Shown piece after piece: positions 53,001 through 63,045 of a stretch of 64,000 nucleotides of DNA. Origin of the DNA: Dendrophyllia cribrosa (Eukaryota; Cnidaria; Anthozoa; Scleractinia; Dendrophylliidae); assembly GCA_024195265.1 (NCBI GenBank), contig JAJLRJ010000003.1, positions 54,853,284-54,917,283 on the forward strand, read 5' to 3'. Positions within the stretch are counted from its first letter, which is position 1, and each line of letters begins with the position of its first letter. Under the pieces are notes generated by a model. The model was not told the DNA's origin, did not search any database, and was given only the letters and a program-made list of their open reading frames with translations. The translations under genes and the position numbers were made by a program.

Positions 53001-54800
53001 TTCGGATAGTGTGAGTAGTCTAACAAAGAAGCGCGTTATTACCGTCTAAAACAAGAAGACACAGTACAGTACAGTACAGTTTCCGACACTTTTGAAGTGA
53101 ATGCAAATGTAGCCGCAAAGTGGCCTTTCGAAGCCATGATGTAATTGCCTGGTCCGGACCCGAGGTCAAAACAACTTTTCCAATTGAACGTTTTGCTGGA
53201 AGTATTCCCGCCGTTATTTTAATAAAGTTTGAATCAAACTTATAAATTTAATCAAAGTTAACGACAGAAGTGATAATTTAGGAGGAGAGAAACAAATTTA
53301 GCCCTTTGAAATATATTTTTTCAGTTGAGGTAAAAATGTTGCAATTTGCATAATGTGAAAGTAATTTGAAACCTTTCCAGAAACGCATAACGCAGCTGTT
53401 TCGTAAAACATCTCGCAATCAGACACACGAAAATATATCCAGTTTTTATTCCTCTGTATCCGAAACACAGAAAAGAAAATATAATGAAAAAGTGATCGCT
53501 TTAAGGTTATTTTCGCCCGAGAAACATTCACTAGCGGAAGCAAAACTCGCAAGAAACGTCTCGCAAGACACCGCGTGCATTGTTTACATCTTCTCTCGGC
53601 GGTGAATTTTTGCACCCAAAGTTTCAGTTGTCTGTTCTGTTCTTTCAACTTCACGAAATAAAAATTAATGAAAGGCAAACAACCGAAAGAAGTGAAATTA
53701 ATTGGGATTCCTACCACGCTTATATTTCTTCCTTCGCTGTCCACTGTTCACTTCTTATTAAATAAGTGCTATGTATGTATTCGTCTAAATTATCTTCTTC
53801 ATGTTCGTTTTAACATGTTTTAGCGGGTTTCCGTCATGAAGGTATCGTAGAATTAATCGCGAGTGTCAAATACTTTCGCAGTGTCTTCTTGAGTAATTTC
53901 CTTACGCATATTGAATATGAAACTGTTAGATGCAACAGAGAAAACACAACTCGCACTTTGTGACGTTCGCCTCGCATCAACAAACAACAGGTGTACTCCA
54001 CCGCGGTCAAACGAGAGAAATTTGCAAAAGTTAATCAAAGTACTTCAAAGTTAAGGTTGTCATTTTCACTGTTTATTAAAAGTTTCATATATTGACAATA
54101 CACTGTTAACTCACTAAACGTTTTGAAAGTTTACTAAAAAAGGTTCTAAGCGTTTGAAAACTACGAACCGCAGAACTGTCGGCGCCATTTGCCAACACAA
54201 TTTTGCTCAGGCACGAAGCGTTTTGATCAGTTTTCAACGATCGAAAAGAAGCTCGTTCATTTGAGCCGGAAAGATGAAAAGATAGTTACATAAACTAATT
54301 ATTTTATACATCCTTGCCCACGTTTCCACTTAATTCTAAATGAATCCCACCAAATAAAACGAAAAACGCCTCGGACGTGTGACCGCGGTGAAGGTTTGAA
54401 TAATCCCGCCGTCCCCAGAGTTGCGCAATAATGCACATTTGTGGACGACCAAACTGCATTTTAATACTTGGTCGCTACGCCCAAGTAATAAATCGTTGAA
54501 CAAAAGTCGCTGAGTAAACAATTCTCAAGCATTACGTCATGGAGTCACGTTCAAATTCCACACATCTGGTATTTATGTCACGCTATGGTCGGCTGTTAAT
54601 TATTTGATCGATCATGTTGACGTTGTTAATTTATTCGAACCCCATCACCGATTCTCCAAAATGCCTGTGTTTAAACAATCTTGATTCATTGTCGTAGGTG
54701 GTTTCAAGGATTTTAAAGTGAAAAAAATATACAAAGTTCTAAACTTATGTTTTTTTTAACAGTACCGAGCTGATCAGAGAAAAAAAACTATAGACCTAAA
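53001..54800. other. No gene recognised
   Basis: Several open frames of 60-148 codons occur, but none shows a conserved domain or biased composition. An ACAGT microrepeat lies at about 53060-53080. Confidence 0.35.
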
Positions 54801-54816
54801 ATTGTAGCCTACTAAG

Positions 54817-55020
54817 GGGTGGACGATTTTATTTTTGTGGGGGGTGGGGGCAGGGGGCGGTGTTGGGCAATTTTTCTGATCATGATTTTTTTTCCGTCTT
54901 GATGTTGTGCAAGAATTTTTCAATACTTGTTTTTCCTTTGGCTCGTTGTGCATTATTTTTTTTTCCTTTACTTTTCCTGTGCAGGATTTTTTTTTTGGTA
55001 ATTGGGTGTAGGATAGGTGT
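54817..55020. repeat. G-tract repeat family B, degraded copy
   Basis: GGGGTGGACGATTTTATTTT is followed by an interrupted G run, GTTGGGCAATTTTTC and GTGCAGGATTTTTTTT, as in 25611-25775. Confidence 0.5.
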
Positions 55021-55204
55021 GTGCCGCCAAGGCTCTCAAATCCTGACCCTATTTAAGGGTAGAAAATCGAGATTTGATACCATTTTTAATGCCCAGTTTT
55101 AACAGACCATATCTGTTTCGTTTTGCGCGTTGGAGTGGATACTGCAATTTAGTGACCCTATCTAAGGACCACAATACCAAAAATACCAAGAAGGATACCC
55201 TATG

Positions 55205-55802
55205 TAACCCTATTCGGCCTGGGGGGGGGGGGGGGGGGGCACAAAGTGCCCGCGCTAACTTTCAACATTTATAACTTCTTTAATATGTATTCAAACGCCA
55301 TCCAACTTTGTGACTTTTCCTAAAATTTATCTGTGAACAATTTCATATGACAATTTTTTGATCACGTGACGTGACGTTTCCAGGGCAACAAGATTTTGAC
55401 AGCCATGTTTTTGGAAATTTGCATATTTATACCTTTGAATGAAGTAAAACAATGTTTATTGTTATAACTTTTGTATTTTTACGTCATTTAGCGTTTATTT
55501 ATTGGTTTTGATTAATTTTGCGTCAATTTGGACGGTTTTTAAGAGGTTTAAAAAAATTCAGAAATCCAAGATGGCGGCCGAATAACTAATTACCTAATAA
55601 CTACGTCATATGACGTCATCGTTCCATTGTGCGGACCGCAAAGAAGACAGTTTTGGACGTACTATGTACCCTCTAGGTTTCATTGTCATAGCCTTGATGT
55701 TCTTGAAGTTACGAAGGGGGGGGGGGGGGGGGGCACAATGTGCCCTCCCCCCCCCCCCGCCAGGCTTAGGAACTTAAAAAAAGCCCAGGCCGAATAGGGT
55801 TA
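55205..55802. mobile_element. G-tract MITE family A, copy 2 (598 bp)
   Basis: Perfect inverted ends: TAACCCTATTCGGCCTGGG at the left and CCCAGGCCGAATAGGGTTA at the right. A run of 19 G follows the left end, and another G run lies at 55716-55733. The interior matches 20410-20968. The ends suggest a TA or TAA target. Confidence 0.8.
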
Positions 55803-56351
55803 AGGACTGAGCACCTAAAAAACCCTACCCTATCGGGCGGCACATACCTATATAGCGTATATAAGTGAGTACTCCCCCCCCCTCCGAGGTAAATGTAAAT
55901 GTGGACTGGACTGTGCATATTAATTAATAGGTTCTTGATTGTATATTGTGGATTGCTAATATAAAACTCTAAAATGAAAACCGAGTGGAAACTGAGACCA
56001 AACGAGCCAGTTTCGAAGCCCATCGGGCTACTTGTTCTTTTTACTAGAAGAACTAGTCGTTTGAAACTGTATTTTTGTAATGGACGATTTTATATAAGTG
56101 ACGATTTGTCTGTAGCGCACGGATGAGAAATTGTCATAAATCGGACCGTTCCATCTAAGGGGCGGATCATTAGAAATCTTGGAAGAGGGGGTGAGGAGGG
56201 GGGGAATTACCAAAAAAAATTCCTGCAAAGGAAAATTGTCTAAAAAAAAATTCCTGCAAGCATTTGACCACAAAAAAATAAAATCCTGCAAGCTAACTGG
56301 AATATATATATATATATATATATTCCAGTTATATATATATATATATTCCAG

Positions 56352-56385
<34 letters not shown>

Positions 56386-56444
56386 ATTATTATTATTTTA
56401 AACTGGGACATATTAGAGTCTGACATGCTCTCTGGTAGTAAAAT
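55803..56444. other. No gene; repeat B copy and AT microsatellites
   Basis: A repeat-B-like copy lies at about 56155-56290 (GGGGCGGATCATTAGAAATC, then AAATTCCTGCAA units). AT runs separated by TTCCAGT occupy 56301-56383, followed by (TTA)n. Confidence 0.45.
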
Positions 56445-56638
56445 AGTAGTATATAGGGGATGGCTCAAATACTCACCGGGCCTCTGAATCCCTCTGGGAA
56501 GGGTTTATCCCCCCTCACGGAGCCTTCCCGCGGACCTCCGTACGTCGGCCCGCGGGAAGGCTCCGTGAGGGGGGATAAACCCTTCCCAGAGGGATTCAGA
56601 GGCCCGGTGAGTATTTGAGCCATCCCCTATATACTACT
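56445..56638. repeat. Terminal palindrome of E3 (194 bp)
   Basis: Perfect 89-nt arms, 56445-56533 and 56550-56638, surround a 16-nt centre. The palindrome begins AGTAGTATATAGGGG and ends CCCCTATATACTACT. Pairing stops exactly there, as in E2. Apart from these end motifs the arms do not resemble the E2 palindrome. Confidence 0.93.
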
Positions 56639-56787
56639 TGAGTACTTAATATGCCAATACTCCCTTTTCACACCCTCCCGGAAGCCTATTTGAGCAATTG
56701 GTGCCGCGGTGTTGCCAATTGAAGAAATGCTCACCCCTTGTATACAAACCGGTGCCTCCCGTGGTCATCAGTTTTTAAAAATATAAA

Positions 56788-56789
<2 letters not shown>

Positions 56790-56840
<51 letters not shown>
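56790..56840 (+). promoter_or_regulatory. AT microsatellite at the polymerase promoter position of E3
   Basis: (AT)n runs directly into the ATG at 56841. It occupies the place of the GTATATAT box and may be an expanded version of it. Confidence 0.4.
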
Positions 56841-56845
<5 letters not shown>

Positions 56846-59800
56846 GAGAACCATGAACAACGATCGCGGTGTTTTCGAACATATCAGTCAACGCGAACTG
56901 ATCGATTGGCTTGACGCTCAAGAACAAAAACCCTTTTCGAGGGCCCCTCCCAACGAGGACCTTGAGGGGTTTGACCCTTTGGATCGGGCGCATATGGGAG
57001 CCTTTCAGATGCCTGATCGGATTGTTGAACTTTACGATAGGGGTGAAGGTGGTGTACAAGGCAGACCCGGGAGAATGAGGAGAACAATAAAATGACGTTT
57101 CACTAGGGGCCTTACAAAACCTCTTGTACCACAAATGATGAACAAAATTAAACAATCTGTTCGCACAAGGCATAAACTTGACCTTCGGTTTGCTTTTAAT
57201 CTGCGAAACATCGAAACCGGCGAACACATCGTTTCTTATACAAACAAGCACAACAGTCTTTGGTTTTCTAAACTATCGCAAACGAAACTTTGGCTTGAAG
57301 AACAGGAAGAGCTTCGTCTTCAAGGCGTCAGAATACAAAGGCCTAATACGAAATGGGTTTTCGAAAGTGCTGTTTTTGTTGAGCTCAAAGTGATTTTAGA
57401 TCGACAACCTTTGCAAATCGGTCTTGGCCGGTTGCCTGATTGGCTTCGCAACAAAAGAGAAGTCATCTCTCTTGACAACTTCAATGACGATCTTTGCATC
57501 TTTCGGTGTTTGGCTGTTCATCAAGGCGTCCGTATAGATCGGAGTACTCGCAGAGCCAGAGAACTAGCCCAAAGCTTCTTTGCTGCTCACCCGAGAGTTC
57601 GACCTAATGGCATTGTTGTCACTTTGCGACAGTTTCATCTACTTGAAAGGCACTTTAAACAAGGGCTTGCCGCTTACACTGTTACAGATAACGGCGACTT
57701 TGTTTTGAGTTACACACCTTCGCGCTATGACAAGGTTGGGCAACCCAAGATGACTGTTGGTATCTACGACTTTCATGCCTTTCTGATTACTGATATAAAC
57801 AAAGTCACAAACAACTACACTTGTGGCGATTGTTTGGCTAGGTTCACACAAGCTTGTCACTTAACGCGCCACGCCAAGACGTGCACTCGCAGTCAAACCA
57901 ATATTGCCTGCCCTGGAAATCAGATCCTTGCTCCTGAGTCAGCTTTTGAAAAGGCGTTTTATCCAGAAGCCCTGTTTGGTGTCAAAGCAACTTGCTGGCT
58001 AGAGTATGAGGCACGGCAGCGGGGCATACACATTCACCACCACAGATGCGGCCATGGAGGCGAGCGCACCATTGCAGGCTACAAAGTTGATGGCTATCAC
58101 CCAGAAAGCAAAACCGTGTTTCAGTTCCATGGCTGCTACTGGCACAGTTGTCGCGAGTGCTTTTCATCGCCCGAACAAAGAAACGAAGTGATCTCGAAGG
58201 ACCGCAAAGGCAACCCAATTACAAGGGAGCAAGCCTTCATAAAAACTGCGCAAATCAGTCACGGGATCAGCACGATGCTTGGCTACAACTTGGTTGAAAG
58301 GTGGGAACACGAGATGCCGCGGCCATGGTGGCATGATCGAATACCGCCTAAAAGAAACGAAACGTATCCACACGCTATCGTCTACGACTTCGAAGCCTAT
58401 CAAGATAAGACCAAGGCAAGTCAGCCGACACGGGATCTCTCTTATGAAAGCGAGCACGTGCCTATTTCAGTCTCTATTGCAGACACGTTGGATTCCGAGT
58501 TTGAGTACATTTGCTCTAAAGACCCCGAAGAGCTTATCCGACTTTTTTATCTATCTCTGGAGCGTCGCAGCGAAGCAATCCGAGAAGATATAGCTCAAAA
58601 ATACATGCCGCCAGATCTTGCGGGGCTTCCCAAAGACCAACAAAACCTCATCAAGCAATGGTGTGAACAGGTCCCAGTGGTTGGTTTCAACTCAGGCTGA
58701 TACGATCTGCATTTTATCAGAAAGCACTTTGTTTCTCATCTTGGGCAAGAAAACGGAGTCTTTGCTGGGGAGAAACAGGGGCAAATCATGTTCATCAACA
58801 CACCCACCTTCAAATTCCTCGATGTCACTAACTATTTGTCCCCAGGCATCAGCTACGACAAATGGGTCAAGACGTATGGCGCGACACAGACCAAGTCCTG
58901 GCTCCCATACGAATGGTTTGACAGTGCTGACAACTTGATTACAAAGGCCTCCCGCCATACTGGTGTTGGTACTCACAACTCCGAAACCGCTTTGTTCTAA
59001 CCCCAGACGAGTACAAACAATGCGAGCGTGTTTTCAAAGATAGGTGGATGAAGACCTTCGGGGATTGGCTGGAGTTCCACAACAACCTCGATGTTGCTCC
59101 CTTCCTCGAAGCCCTCGAAAAAATGAAAGAGTTTTACACCAAACTCGGCATTGACATTTTCAAAGACGCTGTCTCCTTGCTTGGGGTTTCGATGCAATAC
59201 ATCCTGCGGGGAACCCTGAGAGGACGTAACCGACCCCCACTGTACGCCCCAAGCACCGAAGCCCATTCAATGCTGAAAGAGGCTGTGGTTGGCGGCCCCA
59301 GCTTGGTGTTCACACGCAAACACATAGCCGGCGAAAGTCGCATTCGCTCGCACAAATACGATCTAGCGCGCATCACCAAACGTATTCTCGGGTTTGACGC
59401 GAACTCCCTTTACCCAAGCACCATGTTGCAGGAAATGCCCTGTGGTAAAGAGAAAGTCGTGCATTATGAAGACCCACCCCAGGCGGCGAGAGCCCTAATC
59501 CTCAGGCTGCTGACGAAGCAGTGGTTTGGCTTTGCCGAGGTCGACATCGAAGTCTCCCGGGATTTGTGGGAACACTTCGAAGAGTTTCCTCCTCTCTTCA
59601 TAAATCGCAGCGTGGGTGAAGAGGGTGTTCCACAACACATGAAAGATTACCTCGCGCAAAGCAACAGAACCCACTTTCCAGACCAAAAGAAGCTGCTAGG
59701 TTTGCTCCAAGCAAAAAAGATGCTTATATACGCGCCAATGCTTGAATGGTATTACATCAACGGCCTCAATATCACCGCCGTATACTGCACGATCGACTAC

Positions 59801-60658
59801 ATACCCATAAAAATCTTCGACTGGTTTGTGAATGAGTTTGCAAACAACCGAAGGAAAGGCGACGCTGATAAAGAGAAGGCCTTGCTCGCGGAAGTGTACA
59901 AGCTTTTTGGCAACAGCGCCTACGGTAAGTTTATCGAAGCAGTTGAGCGACAGACGAGAGTGGTGTACACCAAAGACGAAGACACGGTCGGCAAACACCT
60001 GCGCTCGGCGTGGTTTGAAGATCTCGAAGAGATCGGGGACGCCTACAAGATCGAATTGCGCAAAACCAAGGTCACGATAAACCGCCCCTTCCAGGTTGGC
60101 ATCGTCGTGTATCAGCTTGCCAAGTTGCGTATGTTGCAGTTTTACTATGACTTCTTGGACCACTATCTAGACAGGCGCGACTTCGAGCTTATCCAGATGG
60201 ACACGGACAGTATGTACTTCGCCCTATCGCACGACACTCTAGAAGAAGCCATACGGCCAGAACTTCTGGAGCAGTTTGAAAAGGAGAAAAGGAACTGGCT
60301 GTCTTGGGACAAGTGGAGCAGCAGAGAGCCCGGCTTGTTCAAACTGGAGTCTGAAGGCACAAGAGCCATCGCGTTGTGCAGTAAGTGCTACTTCGTAGAA
60401 GACGAGCACAGCGGCAAGGCCAAAATGTCTTCCAAGGGCATGTCAAAGGCGCAGAACGAGCTTCTATGGCAAAGATACGAGATGGCTCTGAATGGGCACA
60501 AGGACATGGCTACAAACAGAGGCTTCAAGATGCACAAAGGCTCTATGTGCACGTACGAGCAACGAAAGCTGGGCCTTAGCGCCTATTATGACAAGCGCTG
60601 GGTTTTGCCAGACGGCATCCACACAGAGCCTATAGAGTTTCACACTGGTGGCAACTGA
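56841..60658 (+). pseudogene. E3 DNA polymerase B with C2H2 finger and Vsr-like endonuclease, broken
   Basis: One frame of about 1270 codons starts at MARTMNNDRG. It is interrupted by TGA at 57093-57095 and 58698-58700 and by a frameshift near 58925-58945. In order there is an N-terminal region (DDLCIFRCLAVHQG), a C2H2 finger (CGDCLARFTQACHLTRH, near 57.83 kb), and a Vsr/PD-(D/E)xK-like nuclease signature (YKVDGYHPE then FHGCYWHSCREC, near 58.1 kb). These are followed by exonuclease (VYDFEAY), motif A (GFDANSLYPSTM), motif B (KLFGNSAYGK) and motif C (IQMDTDSMYF). This is a different PolB lineage from those of E2 and the 16-kb Maverick. The last 19 bp overlap the integrase end. Confidence 0.85.
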
Positions 60659-61626
60659 GTATCTGGCGGCACAACCATCAGCTCCTCACGGACGAAGCCC
60701 CGCTTGGGTCCGTCAAAAAGGTAATAGACGACAGGCTCGTCTGGTTTGGTAACAACCTTCTCAATGTTGTGGACCTTCATCGACCAGATCGGATCGGTCG
60801 CCCGCCTACCACCGCCCTCAAGCGCGCCAGGCTGATACAAATATCTCACACTCACCCGGGGAGGGAGCTTCTTCTCCTTCTCCCCCACTGGTCTCAAATA
60901 GGGGGTAGAGGGTTTGGCAGAAACGGCCCTCTCCTTCACTGCTTGAGCGGGCTTCTTGCCAGTGAGTCTAGTCACTTCATTGTTTAATGCTGATACAACG
61001 TCTGGCAGCCTTCGTACCCATTCAGTAGATCTCTGGCCAGAGGGAAGGCGCATTTCAACCGCATACTGGTGCCCCAACAACCTTTCAGCCAGGGTTCGAT
61101 TGAATCTTTCAACTATCACTTGGTCTCTGTGGATATCAACGCGCCCGCGACTAATGGCAGTTTTGTTATCCCCCATAACCTTCGCCACAGCATCCATAAA
61201 TTCACGCCCAGGGTCAACCTGCAACAGCTGTGGCCATTTCAAAGGTCCGCGTCTGTAAATCTTCTGAAAGGCCTTTGAAACCTCTAAAGACTCTTTCGAA
61301 GTCAAGGGCTCTGCTGCTTTGTAACGGCTAGCCACATCAACAAGGGTTAATGCGTATTTGTAAACCTTCCTCCCATGAGGAAGTTTGTCGTGGGGCAAAA
61401 AAAGTAGATCCGCTTGATGCACCGCATTGGGCGTGAAGACATCAAACTTTGGCCGAGGGATGTGGCGTGGCGCTGGGAGGTAAATCTGCCAAAGGGCTTG
61501 TTTGACGAGCCACTTTTTTGCGACCTCATCAGAGACCTTGGCTGCTGCAGCTAGCTTTTTCACAGCGGCAAGACCTTTCCAATAACCTTTCGGGCTGTAA
61601 TAGATCTTTGAGAGTTTCGCATCCAT
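60640..61626 (-). CDS. E3 integrase (DDE), intact
   Basis: This 328-residue protein starts MDAKLSKIYYSPKGYWKG. The catalytic residues lie in HQADLLFLPHD, LQVDPGREF and IVERFNRTLAERL. It is collinear with the E2 integrase throughout, including the terminal FDGPKRGFVREELMVV. It also lacks a chromodomain. The polymerase and integrase genes converge and overlap by 19 bp, so their 3' ends are mutually constrained. The start follows a TATATAT that overlaps the ATG itself. Confidence 0.88.
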   Translation of the reverse strand: MDAKLSKIYYSPKGYWKGLAAVKKLAAAAKVSDEVAKKWLVKQALWQIYLPAPRHIPRPKFDVFTPNAVHQADLLFLPHDKLPHGRKVYKYALTLVDVASRYKAAEPLTSKESLEVSKAFQKIYRRGPLKWPQLLQVDPGREFMDAVAKVMGDNKTAISRGRVDIHRDQVIVERFNRTLAERLLGHQYAVEMRLPSGQRSTEWVRRLPDVVSALNNEVTRLTGKKPAQAVKERAVSAKPSTPYLRPVGEKEKKLPPRVSVRYLYQPGALEGGGRRATDPIWSMKVHNIEKVVTKPDEPVVYYLFDGPKRGFVREELMVVPPDTQLPPV

Positions 61627-61632
61627 ATATAT
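61626..61632 (-). promoter_or_regulatory. ATATATA box, integrase of E3
   Basis: ATATATA runs directly into the start codon. No separate leader exists. Confidence 0.4.
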
Positions 61633-61638
61633 GGGGTT

Positions 61639-62073
61639 TTAAAGAAAGCGAAAAGCTGCGTAGCCAAAAACGAGTGCGCCAGTGCCGATAAACAGGAGCT
61701 CGCCTTGCTTCTGCTGTGGGCTGGGTTTATAGAAGACAGAGAGCTCGGGTTCTTTTGCGCTGATGTGCAGAGGACGTTGGCCCCGATGGGTTTGGTTGTA
61801 AAGCGCCAGAGCTTGGTCGGTGTCTTGGAAGTTTTGTTTCGCTCGACCTTTGATCCGATCATTGGTTGCAGCCCAGTCGAGGAGCTTTGTGCGGTCTTTC
61901 TGATATTTGGCCCAAGCCGCTTGATAGACTTCAAGGGCTTTGTCGTGCCTGATCTTCTCATCCAGGGCGGCTTGTCCGTTGTCGCCGGAAAGAGCTTTTG
62001 CGATATAGTTGCCGCCAGTAAAAGCGGCAGCATTGAGAATTGCTCCACCAATTACAATAGCGACTGAGGCCAT
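61639..62073 (-). CDS. E3 gene C: membrane protein, 144 aa
   Basis: It is the homologue of E2 gene C: N-terminal hydrophobic MASVAIVIGGAILNAAAFTG, charged helix (LDEKIRHDKALEVYQAAWAK, DRTKLLDWAATNDRI), C-terminal hydrophobic LLFIGTGALVFGYAAFRFL. The frame is intact. It lies 12 bp upstream of the integrase, so the integrase box sits in the gap. The function is unknown. Confidence 0.7.
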   Translation of the reverse strand: MASVAIVIGGAILNAAAFTGGNYIAKALSGDNGQAALDEKIRHDKALEVYQAAWAKYQKDRTKLLDWAATNDRIKGRAKQNFQDTDQALALYNQTHRGQRPLHISAKEPELSVFYKPSPQQKQGELLFIGTGALVFGYAAFRFL

Positions 62074-62084
62074 TGTTATCGTGT

Positions 62085-62092
62085 GTATATAT
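62085..62092 (-). promoter_or_regulatory. GTATATAT-type box, gene C of E3
   Basis: ATATATAC on the coding strand, 11 nt before the ATG at 62073. Confidence 0.5.
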
Positions 62093-62099
62093 TGTGTTT

Positions 62100-62321
62100 T
62101 TACATTGAGGTGGGAAGGATTTTCTGGTCCTCGAGGTATTTCTTGAGCGCGATGCTCCCAGCCATGGCGGTCGTGAACTTTACGTAGTTCATGAGATTCG
62201 CACTTGGGTCGGCTGTGAGGTTTTCCTTGATCGTCTTTCGGCCAATCCACCCAATACCTGCGACAAGGCCAGTGATTGTTGCAGCATCGAGCAAAGATTT
62301 CACGAGCTTGTTGTCAGACAT
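62100..62321 (-). CDS. E3 gene B: 73-aa hydrophobic protein
   Basis: It starts MSDNKLVKSLLDAATITGLV and is nearly identical to E2 gene B. Two hydrophobic segments (about residues 9-27 and 48-60) flank a charged middle. Both element copies keep it intact, which marks it as the most conserved member of the cassette next to the integrase. The function is unknown. Confidence 0.7.
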   Translation of the reverse strand: MSDNKLVKSLLDAATITGLVAGIGWIGRKTIKENLTADPSANLMNYVKFTTAMAGSIALKKYLEDQKILPTSM

Positions 62322-62324
62322 GGT

Positions 62325-62334
62325 GTATATATAT
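62325..62334 (-). promoter_or_regulatory. ATATATATAC box, gene B of E3
   Basis: ATATATATAC on the coding strand, 3 nt before the ATG at 62321. Confidence 0.5.
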
Positions 62335-62338
62335 GATT

Positions 62339-62497
62339 TTAAATTTCGGTCGACTCCTCATCGTCTCGGTGGCTGGGGTCTGTTTGTGTTGCTAATTGCC
62401 AAATGGTTTTAAGGGCGCAGAAGTTGACTTTAACCAAAACAATAAGAAGGCCACCGATTGCAGCTCCGTTCACGAAACATTGTATGACGTTTACCAT
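62339..62497 (-). CDS. E3 gene D: 52-aa single-pass membrane protein
   Basis: It starts MVNVIQCFVNGAAIGGLLIV. Residues about 10-30 form one transmembrane helix, and the tail is acidic (DPSHRDDEESTEI). No counterpart lies between genes A and B of E2. It is supported by its own upstream box and by tight packing between neighbours. Confidence 0.5.
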   Translation of the reverse strand: MVNVIQCFVNGAAIGGLLIVLVKVNFCALKTIWQLATQTDPSHRDDEESTEI

Positions 62498-62504
62498 TGT
62501 GTGA

Positions 62505-62512
62505 GTATATAT
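62505..62512 (-). promoter_or_regulatory. ATATATAC box, gene D of E3
   Basis: ATATATAC on the coding strand, 7 nt before the ATG at 62497. Confidence 0.5.
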
Positions 62513-62528
62513 GTGTGTTTTTTTTATT

Positions 62529-62975
62529 TTATTCCATCCCACGAATTCTTCGTTTCGGTGGCCTCTGTGTGGGTGGAGGATCATTCACCTCTGCTGCAGG
62601 CGCAGGGGCAGGGGCAGGGGTCTGGTTGCGCCCAAGTGTCTTCATAATGGCTTCACATTGGTAATACACACCAAAGGCGGATACAATCACGCCGGCAGCT
62701 GTTAGAATGTAGAAGCCAGAGTTGTTGCTGCTCTCTGTGTGGTCGCTGCCAGTGGCTGTATTCGCCTGGCTTGGGGTGGGGCCCTTTGTTGCTTCGGCAG
62801 CCTGTTTTTGTGCCTCTCTTGCCAGACGATTGCGCTCTGCTAGCCATTTGCCAGAAGCAACACGACCAGGGCTTTTTGCTGGAGCAGTCTTTGGGGTATC
62901 AGAGGTAACGTGCGTGTTGGTTGTCGCTGTTTCTTCAGGTATCGTCGGCAACGTTTGCCCTGCTTGTGCCTCCAT
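62529..62975 (-). CDS. E3 gene A: single-pass membrane protein, 148 aa
   Basis: It starts MEAQAGQTLPTIPEE. The conserved basic helix SPGRVASGKWLAERNRLARE, a linker, one transmembrane segment (GFYILTAAGVIVSAFGVYY) and a proline/alanine-rich tail ending KRRIRGME match E2 gene A. This copy is intact. Upstream codons in the same frame cross the promoter box and a GGAACCACGAA direct repeat, so the ATG at 62975 is preferred. Confidence 0.68.
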   Translation of the reverse strand: MEAQAGQTLPTIPEETATTNTHVTSDTPKTAPAKSPGRVASGKWLAERNRLAREAQKQAAEATKGPTPSQANTATGSDHTESSNNSGFYILTAAGVIVSAFGVYYQCEAIMKTLGRNQTPAPAPAPAAEVNDPPPTQRPPKRRIRGME

Positions 62976-62978
62976 CGT

Positions 62979-62987
62979 GTATATATA
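62979..62987 (-). promoter_or_regulatory. TATATATAC box, gene A of E3
   Basis: TATATATAC on the coding strand, 3 nt before the ATG at 62975. Confidence 0.55.
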
Positions 62988-63045
62988 AGTTTTTGAAAAA
63001 TAATCTATCTGATTACTTCGTGGTTCCTTCGTGGTTCCTTTCAGA

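Noticed and set aside
53298..53744. A 148-codon minus-strand gene
   Set aside because: No domain, no homologous partner in the window and no supporting signal; treated as chance.
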